Assembly: GCA_013399855.1 (NCBI GenBank)
Contig: VXAY01006942.1
Location: forward strand, 79,085 to 143,084
Direction: 5' to 3'
DNA length: 64,000 nt
Source: Oxyruncus cristatus
Lineage: Eukaryota; Chordata; Aves; Passeriformes; Cotingidae
In this document: piece by piece, positions 1-12,036 of the stretch
How the letters are laid out: each line of letters begins with the position of its first letter
How positions within the stretch are numbered: the stretch's first letter is position 1
Translations under genes and position numbers: made by a program
The notes under the pieces: generated by a model
What the model was told of the DNA's origin: nothing
Databases searched by the model: none
Seen by the model: only the letters and a program-made list of their open reading frames with translations

Positions 1-701
1 TACATGTGTAACAGATGCACTGAAGAAAATTTAACCTAAGGTCTACTCTACACAGAAGCCTACAGAAAACAAAAAAATCTGATGGAGATTATGACTATGT
101 GCTTCCGCTGATTATGTTTTCAAGCCCTAGAACAGTGTGTACGTGTGAAAAGCTGGCAGACATTCCTGACATTTTGATATGGCAAAAGAGAAAACATACA
201 GATGAACTTTCCATAAATACTGTGCAAGTCTCTGTTTTGTCCACACAAATCTGATAAGTGTGTGCACAATGAAGAAATTCAAGCTGAATCATGCCATCGG
301 AGTTTCACAAGTGGATGGTTTTGCTGACATACTTGGAAGATGAATCGGAGACATGGGCTTTAAACTTTTGTCTCTCTGGGCTAAACAGATAAGCATAATT
401 GTTAGCTTATAGTATATATATATTTATGTATTTGTGTCCTGTTGCAGTATCCTAAAGAAATGTAAGATCTGTCTCTTTAGCTTTACTGGTATTGAAAAGG
501 ATAGTATTAAACTTACCCGAATAAACAGCAATAATGTCAAGAGCTCAGAAATCTTGACTTCTACCTTCTTACATATTACTATTACTAGCTTTTTAAAAAC
601 AGTCATTATTTAATAAACCATTACCCTCTTTTAAGATATTATGAACACTCTTTAGAAGATCTCCTTTCTTGAAATGAGTATTCTAAACTGAGTAGGGGAT
701 T
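1..701. other. Intergenic, nothing recognised
   Basis: AT-rich unique-looking DNA with a short TA run near 412-425. Short open frames here show no family features. Confidence 0.5.
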
Positions 702-989
702 GACCAGTGACAGGACCCGAAGGAATGGACCTGAAGTTGTGTCAGGGTAGGTTTAGGTTGGACATTAGAAAAGGATTCTTCACCCAGAGGGTGGTTGGGC
801 ACTGGAACTGGTGGTTAGGCTCCCTCTCCAGGGAAGTAGTCACAGCATCAAGCCTGACAGAGTTCAAGAAGTGTTTGGCTGATACTCTCAGGCACATAGG
901 GTGACTCTTGGGGATGGTCCCGTGGAGGAGCAAAAGTTGGATTCGATGATCTGTTTTGGTCCCTTCCAACTCAGCATATTCTGTGATTA
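702..989 (+). mobile_element. CR1 LINE, 5'-truncated 3'-end fragment
   Basis: The sequence runs from GACAGGACCCGA through the diagnostic CR1 segments TTGGACATTAGAAAAGG, TTCACCCAGAGGGTGG and GGGCACTGGAAC, and ends with CTTCCAACTCAGCATATTCTGTGATT. This is the typical 3' end of avian CR1 with its short terminal repeat. Short reading frames here on both strands (from about 707, and from 1059 down to 742) are CR1 by-products. The same subfamily tail recurs in reverse at 57690. Confidence 0.93.
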
Positions 990-2574
990 CACTCACCAAG
1001 CACAGTCTTGAATTCAGCTCTCTGGAGCCTACACTGTCTCCATGGCACAAACTGCTCACTTCAGCTGGCAGTGCCTTGCAACAAGGTACATGTCAACCTG
1101 GGTAAGCTCAATACACCTGCCACAACAGATGTAAAACACGGAGAAAGCCTGATATCTCCTCAGAACTCCTATTTCAGGTTGGCTAGCAGCCTAGAGGAGC
1201 TGTAAGATTCACAGAACAGCAAAAGATGGGCTAGAAGAACACTTTCCATATGTTTGGTCTAATACTAGATCTTCCTGCCATGCCTCAGTCCCTCTTGGAA
1301 TAGGAGGGGTTTTTTTTGGGTGTGGTAGGTGTGTCTACCAGTGTGCAAGTGTACACTAAAGCAGCAGGTTGCTTTAACTTTCACTCTGCTCATTGTTACT
1401 TTTCTTCAGGAATAACACTTCTGCTGAATCGTCTTTGTCAGATTATCCTCCTGACATACTCCTGGCAGTTCTCGTTGATGGGCTTCACCAACCTTCCTCT
1501 GCAGATCATCCCACTCCCCATCTCTTTTTTGTAAACTCTAAATTCATTCACCTGCTTTTCTGCACTCAGATTACTTTTTGAGCACTTCAGCCTGTATATT
1601 TCACCTTCCATAATTTAAATGAGGATCTCACTGGTAATGAAGAGATGCCTCACATATTATCTGCCGCTTTTAAACTGGGCATTCTACTACTAACACAGCT
1701 TATTAATGGAGACTCTGATTTCTAAAGACAGTAAGTATTGATAGCTGTGGTTGGAGCTCTGTGGTCTCAGTGCTCTTGGAAGCAAGGTCCACCATGTCCC
1801 AGGTGAAGAAACCATAAAACTAATGTTTAGAATTCAAAAAGCAGACTTGAGTGCTTTTGGGGGAAGATGACACAGACCAGTCATCTCAGCTTTGAAATAA
1901 GGAACCATCAGTCTCATGGGTAGCTGAAAGCATTGACCCTCATTTCTGATGGATTGAAGACTTGCATGGGGCCAGCTTTGGATTCTAGGAAAGGACAGTT
2001 GAGACGGCAACATCTTGTGTGCTGGCAGCCTCTACGTTAGTACTGGAGGTAATGCATCTCTCTTCCCTTTTCCATTAACTGACCACCAACTTGCGCATAA
2101 CTTACGGTACTATAAACAACTTAGAGACTTTCGGCCCTCTTGGCTGTATTTGTTTTTTTCCCCAATGGTCAAAAGGCTGAAAAATCATAGGGAAGATAGA
2201 TAGACTTGAGGCTAAAACATCTTGGAGCTAAAAGACCTCGGTTAAAGCTCTAGGCTGGGATTTTGACAGGATATTATTTTTGAATCCCACTGAAATGGGA
2301 ACAGAGTACCTGACTCTCCTAAAACACACAACTCTCTTTTTCAAAAGGTGATTAAATCAAAGAAGATAACAGTTTTCCTAAGTCTAATTGCTTTCCAAAA
2401 CAGTGTGGACAATGATACCGTGATGTTGATATCGCTGAAGATTCAAGAAAATCAGTGTTAACTTTAGGCTGCCATTGTTGTGTCTCCAAGCCTTTAATTC
2501 TTCCAGTGACACTGGTTTGACACATTGGGAAGAGCTGTTCCACTGACAAAGTCACTGCTGACATTTAAGTGGCT
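990..2574. other. Intergenic, nothing recognised
   Basis: Between two CR1 fragments. Short open frames only (none above 105 codons), no splice-bounded coding pattern, no repeat that I recognise. Confidence 0.5.
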
Positions 2575-2619
2575 GATAATACTTTTGCTTTTATGATAAT
2601 ACCGATAATACTTTTGCTT
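2575..2619. repeat. Short direct duplication, 16-bp unit, period 29
   Basis: GATAATACTTTTGCTT occurs at 2575-2590 and again at 2604-2619, separated by 13 bp. It lies directly upstream of the CR1 fragment that starts near 2624, so it could be a duplication associated with that insertion or an unrelated local slippage event. Confidence 0.8.
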
Positions 2620-2623
2620 CTGA

Positions 2624-3006
2624 CAGGCTGAGAGAGTTGGGGTTACTGGGGAGAAAAGAAGGCTCTGGGGAGACCTTACAGCAGCCTCCCAGTACCCAAA
2701 GGGGCCTACAAGGAGGATGGACAGGCACTTTTTCCACAAGGGTGATAGGAAGAGGGTAATGGCTTTAACCTGAAGGAGGATAAATTTAGATTAGATATTA
2801 GGAAGGCATTCTTTACTGTGGGGCACTGGAACAGGTTGCCCAGAAAAGTTGTGGATGGCTCATTCCTGGAAGCATCCGAGGCCAGGTTGGAGGAGGCTTT
2901 GAGCAACCTGGTCTAGTGGGTGGAGTCCCTGCTCATGGTAGGGAAGCTGGAACTAGATGGTCTTTAAGGCCACTTCCAATCCAAACCATTCTTTGATTCT
3001 CTGATC
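2624..3006 (+). mobile_element. CR1 LINE 3'-end fragment
   Basis: CR1 landmarks appear in order: CAGGCTGAGAGAGTTGGGG, GAAGGCTCTGGGGAGACCTTA, a TAGATTAGATATTAGG segment, GGCACTGGAACAGGTTGCCC, and the tail segment GGAACTAGATGGTCTTTAAGG followed by ATTCTTTGATTCTCTGATC. This is a second, more diverged CR1 subfamily than the copy at 702. It is about 380 bp long with no intact ORF. Confidence 0.92.
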
Positions 3007-6000
3007 ATCACTGATGCTTTTATCCTACCCCTTTCAGGCCAAGGAGCAGCCACAAAGACTACATATTTTTTAGTGTACCACTTGGGGAAGGAACCCTTCC
3101 ACCTTTTGCCCACAGATATGTTTGTCTACATGCCAACTTTACAATTTCTTTTCTGCATCCTTACAATTTCTTCCATCCAATGCTTACTCAATCCATCCAA
3201 CTGGCAAAGGTGAAAACATAGTGTAGGCTGCTTGCTTAGCTGAGCCCAACACATAACCTACAATTTCAGATTCAAGCAATAGAAGTAAACAGCCATTGTG
3301 AATGGGAATGATTATATAACAGAGCACATGAGTTCCAAATCAGGCAGGAGAAATTTTCCTTCATAATGGAAAATAAACTCAGAATAGGTGGAAATTTTAC
3401 AAGGAGACATGAAAATGCGAAATGAATACCCTTTGATTCTCTGCCTCAGAACTCATTCTCCCCAGGCTTTGTTCTGCAGATAGGAAGTAGGAAACAAAAA
3501 TGAAAATATTTCTGGCATGAACAGAGAGCTAAGAAAAAAGGCAGGGGGGGAGTGGGGCAGAATGACTGCTAAAATTCCATATTTCCACATCTGCTTTCAA
3601 TTATACTTATGTCAAGTCATTTTATTATTTGACTAAACCAATCCAAGGAATTAGGCTTTTGTTGGATGCCTTGAAATGTCATTAAATGCTCATACACAAA
3701 CACACACACAAATAAAGTCATGTTTTCCATCCAATATAAACATGACTACTAGACTAAAGGGTGACAGGAGGAGCGAGATGTTACCACCTTGCAAACCACC
3801 ACTTCTACCTCTCCTGCCATCTGTCCCCTCTCACATAAGGCCAAGGCCAGGGTGAGGTCCCCCTTTTTCCAATGGAACCCAGGGCGCACAAGGTGGGACC
3901 AGCAGGAGGAGGAAATGCGGGAGTGAGCACTGCCCAGACTAGACTGGGAAGGAGGAGGGGGAAAGTATCTGTTTACAAGTTATAATTTTGTCAACAATCC
4001 AGATCTGGTTTTAAATTCAATATTAGCAATAAACTTGGAAAGAAAAGATTTCCAAAATGCATGACAAAGGAAGTGCTAGGAGCATATGTCTTTTCAACAA
4101 CTCAACAGATGTCTCTCTTTCCCTCCCAGTTATCCCAGCCCATCCATTTAAGATTCTCTATACTTTTAAAAGCTGGAGCCCTCAGACTGCTGTTTGTATA
4201 TTAGCTTCACAGGAAATCCCTATGGGCTTTCTGTTTCTTTTACACAACCCAAGTATGGCTTTGGTGGAAGGAGTGGAAGTGTTCAATACATTCTGAAAAA
4301 AAAATCAGACCCAGTGGATGTGCATCTCACTAGAAACCCCAAAAGGGGGGTTTGACACCAAGGGTCAACTAGTCACTTTAAAAAAATGGAGAAAGAAAAA
4401 AAATCAGGAAAAAATCTTGCCTCTGATCACTTAATTTGTGGCTCATTTTAGAAAGCAGCATTGCTTTACTGCTTAACAGGACTGTGATCTCATGATAACA
4501 GCTGAGGAAATAAAATCTCTGTTTCTTTTGGCATTTTCTCATTTCAGGATCTGCAGGCTTGGTGAAGTTTTCCACTCATCATGCGGATATTACTGAAGAA
4601 AATGCTCTGACTTTTCAGTATCTTATCAAAGGGGCAGCCTGGTGAATGCATCACTGACACCTATTTGGGCCATAAAGCATAATCCTGGTCCTGAAGATTT
4701 TCCTTCCTCTGCTTTACAGACTCTCTCATGCAAAGTTCTGCTTCAAGATTTTTTTGACAAAATAAGGTCATAAGCAGTTCCTTCTTGAATGACAATCAAT
4801 GCTTTGCAAAATGAAACTTCTCAACAGTCAAACAGCTTTCTTTTATACATTTGTATGTAATCTATTTTGTTCTCCTTGTATGTATAGCTGAAAGTTTTCT
4901 TATACCTCTAATATAACCCCAGGTCCTTCAGTCCCTCCATTCCGCATGCCATCTCCAGATATCATGGTGCTCATGCTTTTATTTTTCCTGCCTCCCCATA
5001 GTGACCCCTGACCATTTCAGATGTTCCAAGCAACACACATGAAGTCCAAACTTTGACAGACACATTATCTATGATAGCAAGATTGACTGCACTGCCCATG
5101 GAGCAAGGGGATTAATCACAAGCAGCAAAGTACAGAGCTCAGCACATGATCCTGAAGCATGTTACAGTGATATTGCCATCACATCTGTGGTGTAAAGCAT
5201 CAGTATTTGTTTAAAACAAATTCAAGGTTTAGCAGAAGAGAAGCCCTAGCAACCCAGTCACCTGAATGAGTAAATAAACAAATCTCCAATAAACTATCTT
5301 ATGTTGGAAATCTAAAAAGTCTACCCTTATTGGTTTTCTTGGAGGTATTTTCTAGACTAAAGTTAGGGGAAAAAGGGCAAATTCAGGGGATATGATGAAA
5401 AATGAGAAGGAAATTTTATTAATATACACAAAATATCATTAAAAATAAGAGCACTCAAATTTAGGATTTTAAATATTAATAGAAGGACTAGTGGCTTCTT
5501 CTTTGGTTGGGTTTTTTAAATCTTAAACAGGGAGGCAAAAAGACCTATTCCAAAATACATGCTTAAATAACATGTTTATCTCAAATTCCAAATGTCTCAG
5601 ATTCAGGACCAAAACAAGGACTTTTTGATTTACCTGTGAATTCTTGTAAAACCTGGCTACAGACCTTAGCCTGTAAAGTGAGCTGACCATTGAGAGATGT
5701 TCTGAGGTCTACCAGACAGACTGGAAACATTCATCTAACATTTTAAAAAAGTCACTCCAATGGCATGATTCATACTTTCTCAATAAAGCTCCAAATGGAA
5801 GGGGAGCTTTCCCTTGGAAGATTTTTACTAGTCAGGAGTCAATGAACATCAGAAACCTGTTGCAGTGCAGCAACCCACTCAATTTTGCTGATTGGAAACA
5901 TATAGAACAAAGACATTTATTTCCCCTTCAGAACTTTTCATATAACCCATCCCTAATTTCATCATGTGTTCTTATTTTTGAATATTTAAAGAGGCAGTGA

Positions 6001-8768
6001 AGTTTTCAGGATAGAAAAAAATATCTGCAGTTTGCTATAGACTGTTCACACAAAATATCCAGACACTAATAGAATAGGAATAAGTGATTGTTTTAATAAA
6101 AATTGCAAAAGATATCAGAAGTGGGGGACCAGGAATTACTTAGATACATGGAACAATTAGAAGTCATTTACCATCTGCATGCACCAGAGCAGAGAAAAAT
6201 ACTCAGAGAAGATACTTGTACACAAAGAAAAGAAGGGAAGATGAAGCAAGAGGGGGAAGAAAAAAAATTAACACCCAAAAAAAAGCCCATCAAGCACAGA
6301 GTTCATCAGCAGAAGCCCCGGGTAGAAACATGGTCTGTTGGGCCATACGGCACCAGGCTTTCTTTGGGACCAAACGAACTGAAGCTGGGGGGGCAAGGGG
6401 GACAGAGCGGGGAAATCTGTTTGTGGGTTGGATTGCTGCAATAATAAAGTCATGACTCATTGAATGACTGAGAAAATTATAAATTAAATGGTGATACAGT
6501 GAGTTATCTCACACCTACCTTGGAGTGCAGTCAGGAGGAAAAATATTTTTAAAGGGATGAAAAAATAGTCATTGCATGACTAGAACTAATGGGGAATTAA
6601 GTCACAGTAAACATTCATGGTGTAATTCTGAGTTTTGGTATGATCTCATATACAATGTCACATTCACTCAGGAGTATGTTCAGGGTAGGACAGTTCCAAA
6701 GTTCCTCTTATCACAGCAAGGCTTAGTGTTCTAACTTTACAAGTGAAAATTGTTCAGCAAGGCTAAAACCAGTTGAATCGAGGCCTTTCATGAATTCTGC
6801 TGTGCTGGAGAGGACTCAATCCTTAACTGAAATTAATTGCTCCTGTTCCACTAGTTACTGACACAAATGCAGCACTGACACCCTATTTCAAGTTAGGATG
6901 TGGCCTATTCCACTGCTGAGTCACACCAGGGCAGCCTGGTGATGAATCCTCTTCAGGAACTCAGGCATGGCAGATGAGCAGCAACAGGGCAAACACAACA
7001 GAGGTGGATGTAACCCTTCCATTTTCTTTTAAATTCTAGCTCTTGGAGCCAAAATTAAAGGGTAGTGATAATCCAGGAAGAAAGATAAAATTGCAGAGAG
7101 CTCTTTTGGAGGGGCCATCAGAGAAAAAATGTTTGTACAGGACAGAGTTGATATTTTAGAGGTGGCTCAACCCAGCCAGACCGCTATGAGACAGGAAAAT
7201 TTCAAGGATACTGACCTTCTAGAGCTACTTGTCAGCATCTTAAAAATGGATGAGTTTGTATAGTGAATTCTCTAGCTCCCAGCCCTATTAACTAAACAGT
7301 GATGTGAAAATGGGCCAGCAAGAGGGATTCTGAAGGACTGTGAAGAAAGTTTGAGGGCAAGACGCAAAATAGAATTAAAACCTAAAAATTCAGACAGTAT
7401 CTTATTTTTAGAAAACAAAATGCTCCCTTGTGCTTGTTAACAAACAAGAGACATCAAATAACACTTGGTAACAATTTTGCAGCCATGACGATTTACATAC
7501 AAGTGAATTGGCAGAAGTCACTTTCCACATTGTTCTCTTTAAGCTACTCCAGTCTCATGGGCTTGAATGAGGTTTTTTTCTCAAAGAGAGCAAGTTATTT
7601 GACAAGAGGGGTAACAGAAACTACCAGCCTATAATAACATCTGATGTAACTCATTCATAATGACAACTGCATGCACTGGCAGTCTGCCTGTCATGACTCC
7701 AACCTTAATAAGCACCACACAGGGAGACACTCCTCTTCTGCATGTTCTGGATCTTGTTCCCTTTGCTTAGGACAGACTCTGTCTCCAGGGTCATATTCAC
7801 ATGCATTTTTCAACCTGTAGTACTCCAGCTTATCTGCAATGCACATGTGGCTCCACTTACAGGCCTAACACCTCAGATGCATTTGTTTTTCATGCTTTTA
7901 ACCCTATTTCATGGCAAGGTAGTTGGAGAAATGCAAGGACCATCGTGCAGGGAGGTGGATGGACATCTGGAAGCCTGAGCATCCGTCACCCCTGCTCAAG
8001 GTAGGCGCTCTGATACTGAACCATCCTTCATTCTGCTCAGGTTCAGTGAAACTCAAGCATTTACTTCAGAAGGCAGTCCTGTTAGATTTGCTTACTAGCC
8101 CAAAAAGAATCTTTGGGAGCAGAACATTATTCTGAGTGAAAAAAGCACTCTGGTATTCAACATATACATTCCTGATTGCATATACAGTCCTGTGATCTGT
8201 CTTGTGAGTCAGGGGGGTTGGAGGTTTTGATCCAACCCTAAAAGGCAGAATAATTTTTGATGGGGTGAGGTAGATATTATTCCTGCTTATCCATTTATTA
8301 AATTCATCTGTCCTATGGAGTCTTGTAAGGCTGTCTGCAGTTTTTACCAAATAGAAATATGCTTTGAATTTTCTGCACCAAAAGAGTAGGCACACAAATG
8401 ACAATCAAGGATTAACCAGTGTGCTATAAATTTAGACAATAACTCACCCAACAGCAACCTATGGACGTTCTTATCTCCTTGAAGAACTAATTTTCTATGC
8501 TCCTAGTTAGAATTTTGTGTCTAAATTCCAGTTGTTTTTTTCCTTATAGTGCTCTTTTTCCTTTATTGCTTCTTAAAAGAAGTCAGGAAAGGCAGATGTA
8601 AGCTTCAGTTAGCCACTCTACCAACTGAATAACAAGGCCGACACCAATGAATGGAGTTATTCTGGAGCTCTAGAAGGAGAACTGAAACCAGAATCCAATT
8701 CATAATTTTGTTTGCTGCATCCTGAGCTGTCGCTATGGAAATGAAGGTGAAATTCTGTAATTATCATA
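3007..8768. other. Intergenic, nothing recognised
   Basis: Contains a modestly GC-richer patch at about 3770-3960 and G-runs near 3543-3560, a (CA)n near 3700, and an A/G-rich stretch at 6210-6300. The longest open frame (6103-6444, 113 codons) is lysine-rich low-complexity sequence with no family resemblance. Confidence 0.5.
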
Positions 8769-9016
8769 AAATCAAAGAATCATAGAATGGTTTATGTTGA
8801 AAGGAACCTTGAAAGATCATCTAGGTTGCTCTGTGCCTCATCCATCCTGACCTTGAACATTTCCAGGGATGGGGCAACCACAGCATCTCTGGGTGGTCTG
8901 TTCCAGTGCCCCATCACCCTTACAGTAAAGTATTTTTCCCTAACTTCTCATCTGAATCCCTCATCTTTTAGTTAAAAACCCTTCCCCCTTGTCATATCGG
9001 TATCTGCCTGTCTAAT
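8769..9016 (-). mobile_element. CR1 LINE 3'-end fragment (reverse)
   Basis: Starts with the reversed CR1 tail AATCAAAGAATCATAGAATGG, followed by GAAAGATCATCTAGG, CCAGGGATGGGGCAACCACAG and GTTCCAGTGCCCCATCACCC, and fades out after TTCCCCCTTGTCATATCGG. This is a typical minus-oriented avian CR1 3'UTR, about 250 bp. The flanking DNA gives no sign of a target duplication. Confidence 0.93.
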
Positions 9017-11855
9017 TAAAAATTGCCTGATGTCAGCATAGTGTCTACTTTTCACTTGCGTATACATTTATTATTAAAATTAGAGCCAGGCAAAGCCCAA
9101 GGCTGAAAAATCATCCAGTGTGTGTGCTATAGGTGAAATATCTGCCAGAATAAGGATTCACGCTCTTCCAGTGCTTAGATCCAGATTTAAAAGTATGTGT
9201 ACTTAAAGCCAGCTTCGTTTCAATGCCAAACCAGAAAACCTCACAGTGAGAGCAAGACCTGATCTGGAAAGGCCATGCTGGAGGCTTTCACTCTGCCCAT
9301 TAGGAGCAGAAGAGGACAGGCAGCTCAAGGGGCTGCTTGATACCTAACAGTTAAGAGTATTGCAGGGAAGAGACCATAGGCAGGGGGATACTGCAGGGTG
9401 GCCAGCCCCCACAAATACACCTCGTTGCCCAATGCCTGCTGCCTGTGCTAGGTTACTATCTTTTCATGCGGTGCTCTCTCCTTCTCCCTGTCTTGCACTC
9501 CAGCATGCAGGTTCTGTTAAGCACACACAGTACCGTGCTCCAGCCTGACTTGGATGCAAACATTTCCAGGTGACTGCATACAAGACCAGCAGTCCCAGTG
9601 CTGACTCCTCTAACACAGAAACCTGCTATGTGCCAAATCAAACAAAACCACTGGATATTCATCAGGCAAAGTGGGGGAAAGAGACATTAACTGTCTTTCC
9701 TCCTCTGTCACCTGTACTGCTATTGTGCACATACCAAGTAATTAATGCTCTAGGTCTATTGAGATATAAGAGGCACCTCCAACTCTAAAAGCTGCTAATG
9801 ACCATGCCCACCACTCAGCTGGAAAACTGTTAAACCCAGTTTCAGATACAGATTGCCACACTAGCATAAAGATTACACTCTATAGGTGTTTTTTTACTGT
9901 TCTTTTACCTTACCTTCTGTTTTGCACAACACAGCAGCTTCCTCTCAGCCCATCCAATTTTGTGACCCCACAGAGATAAAATTCCCTTTTTTTTTTTTTT
10001 TTAACCACCTTACCATACAAAGGAACAGGATGTAAAGAACACAAAGGCAATCTCATTGTCAGGTCCACTAGGAAAAAATATACCTAAGAAACTTTTAAAT
10101 GCTTCTTCTAAAAAACACATGAACCTGAAGGATCAAATTTTCTGTAACTACTTTTTATGTGAGACACTTGTAAAAAATCTGAGGAAACATTAGAGATAAT
10201 TGGGAGAATTTTGATAAAACAGGTTTTCAATAAACTGTACTGATTTGCTGAACCAGCAAGAACACATGGACAAGTTTTGGATTAAGCAGAAATCTTCCTG
10301 GTTTTGACCAGAAGCTAACATTACAGACTCCCCAAACAGTTCCTCATGAGAACACCAGGGATCTGGCCTAAGCTGTGTTTGCTTCCTTCAGGCCTGAGAC
10401 ACACTGACAGATTTTATATGCCAGGCACTTACTCTGACCACTATTCTGTCACTCAGGTGAGACCATCCGGGTTACTTTGCTGTTTGCTGATCAAAAACTC
10501 GCTGGGTCTCCTACATCCCAGGTGAATGCCTCACATCTTTGATACATCTATAGCAGGAGACTACTGTCTTTCAAAGTAAGGGTTGCATTGCTCTCTTTGA
10601 GAAAAAAACCCAAAGGCCTTGGGTTCGATCATGAAAAGGACATACCTGTTTAATAAATCACAAAAAATAAAAACTCAGAACATTTTAATTAGAAACTGAT
10701 ATCTCTTGTGTAATCCCATTGTTCTGCCTGGGCCAGCACTTGGTATAAACATAGATATCCCACAGTGTGATTTTTACAAACAGTATTCACAAATCCAGAA
10801 CAGACGAAGACTATGGCAGCCTATTCTATTGGATTCTGTGGTGAAATTAGTATACAATGCTATGAAATATACTTGCATGTAACATGTCCTTCTAATGATA
10901 AAAAGTGTATGTACTATTTTGTTTGTTTTCAGGGAATGGTGCAAAACAGACGGAAAAAATTATACTTTTGCTCTAAAGGAAAACAGTGTTTATAGTAATC
11001 TACTTAGCAACACAGGTTGCTGTGAACACATTGGACCATCACTATCCTCTCCAGGCTGCCTCTTTGCTGAGGCAGCATCCAGCTTGGTGCCTGCACAGCA
11101 CACTCTCACCATCCCCACAGGCCTCTCACCATCTCACTTGTGATGTGGTCTCTCTGTCCAGGACATTCACTCCTCTGCACTAACAAAACCATTAGCCAGG
11201 AAAGGGGGCTTGGAAATCTGGGCAACAGGATTTCCTTCAGAGCTGGATTCAGATCCCCATCTGCTCCCACAAAACCCCCAGAGCAGCCACAGATCTCACC
11301 AACATCAGAGCTGAAGGCAAAATTAATTTCTTCCTTTCCCTTCTTCACAGTGGTATACACGAATGTATGCTCAGGCAAATGATAGTGCCATGGCAATTTC
11401 AGCACAAGGAAAGACATAAGACTTTAAAAAAAAAAAAAACCAAACCCTATATATTCCTAAAAACATGTGCGTACATGCCTGTGCATAAATAAATACATTA
11501 GCAGCATGCAGGTATTCCAGCAGTACAGACCACATAATTACCTCTAAGTGTAAATAGGCCACAACCCTGCTCTAAGTGATGAAATTTAAAATCTGCCATT
11601 ACAGAACAGTGGCCTGAAACATTATATAAGTGATGTGAGTTAAGGATGGAGTAACAGCCTTTACACTCAATTTCCTGGCTTTCCTTGGTTTGCGTCACAC
11701 CCTTAATTTTATTTCAACATTGAATTTTGTCCTCTAAATTAAATGTACAGTAGGTGTTTTGTATTTAATTTCCTTACCATTTTTTTCCCCTCCTAACGGA
11801 AAAAGAATGGAAGAGATTCATGAAAGGTTATAAAACACACATTGTGTACTGTAGA
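9017..11855. other. Intergenic, nothing recognised
   Basis: Holds a T18 run (about 9985-10002) and an A run near 11425. A tRNA B-box-like GGTTCGATC near 10622 stands alone without an A box or cloverleaf. Confidence 0.5.
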
Positions 11856-12036
11856 GGCTGGAGTAGCTCTTTTGGAGCCTTTTCATTCTCCTGGGAAAAT
11901 ATGTAATTAGGTAGTTTTTTAACATGTGTATTATATACAGAATTACATGTATTTATATATTTCTCAAAGGAGTATTGCTTACACAATAGCCTGGAGCAAC
12001 TCTTTTGGAGCCATTTGGGTCTATCATGTAATTATG
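11856..12036 (+). repeat. Imperfect direct duplication, period 133 bp
   Basis: CTGGAGTAGCTCTTTTGGAGCC at 11858-11879 recurs as CTGGAGCAACTCTTTTGGAGCC at 11991-12012. In both copies ATGTAATTA(g/t)GTA follows some 17-22 bp later (11901-11913 and about 12026-12038). The 13-mer CTCTTTTGGAGCC is identical. The rest of the interval is diverged, so the duplication is old or only the core is maintained. Confidence 0.75.

Noticed and set aside
742..1059. 105-codon minus-strand frame
   Set aside because: Mostly the antisense of the CR1 3' fragment at 702-989.
6103..6444. 113-codon open frame on the plus strand
   Set aside because: Lysine/glutamate-rich low-complexity translation from a purine-rich stretch; no family motif, no splice context.
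10615..10640. tRNA-like B box (GGTTCGATC)
   Set aside because: No A box at the right distance and no cloverleaf arms; a chance match.
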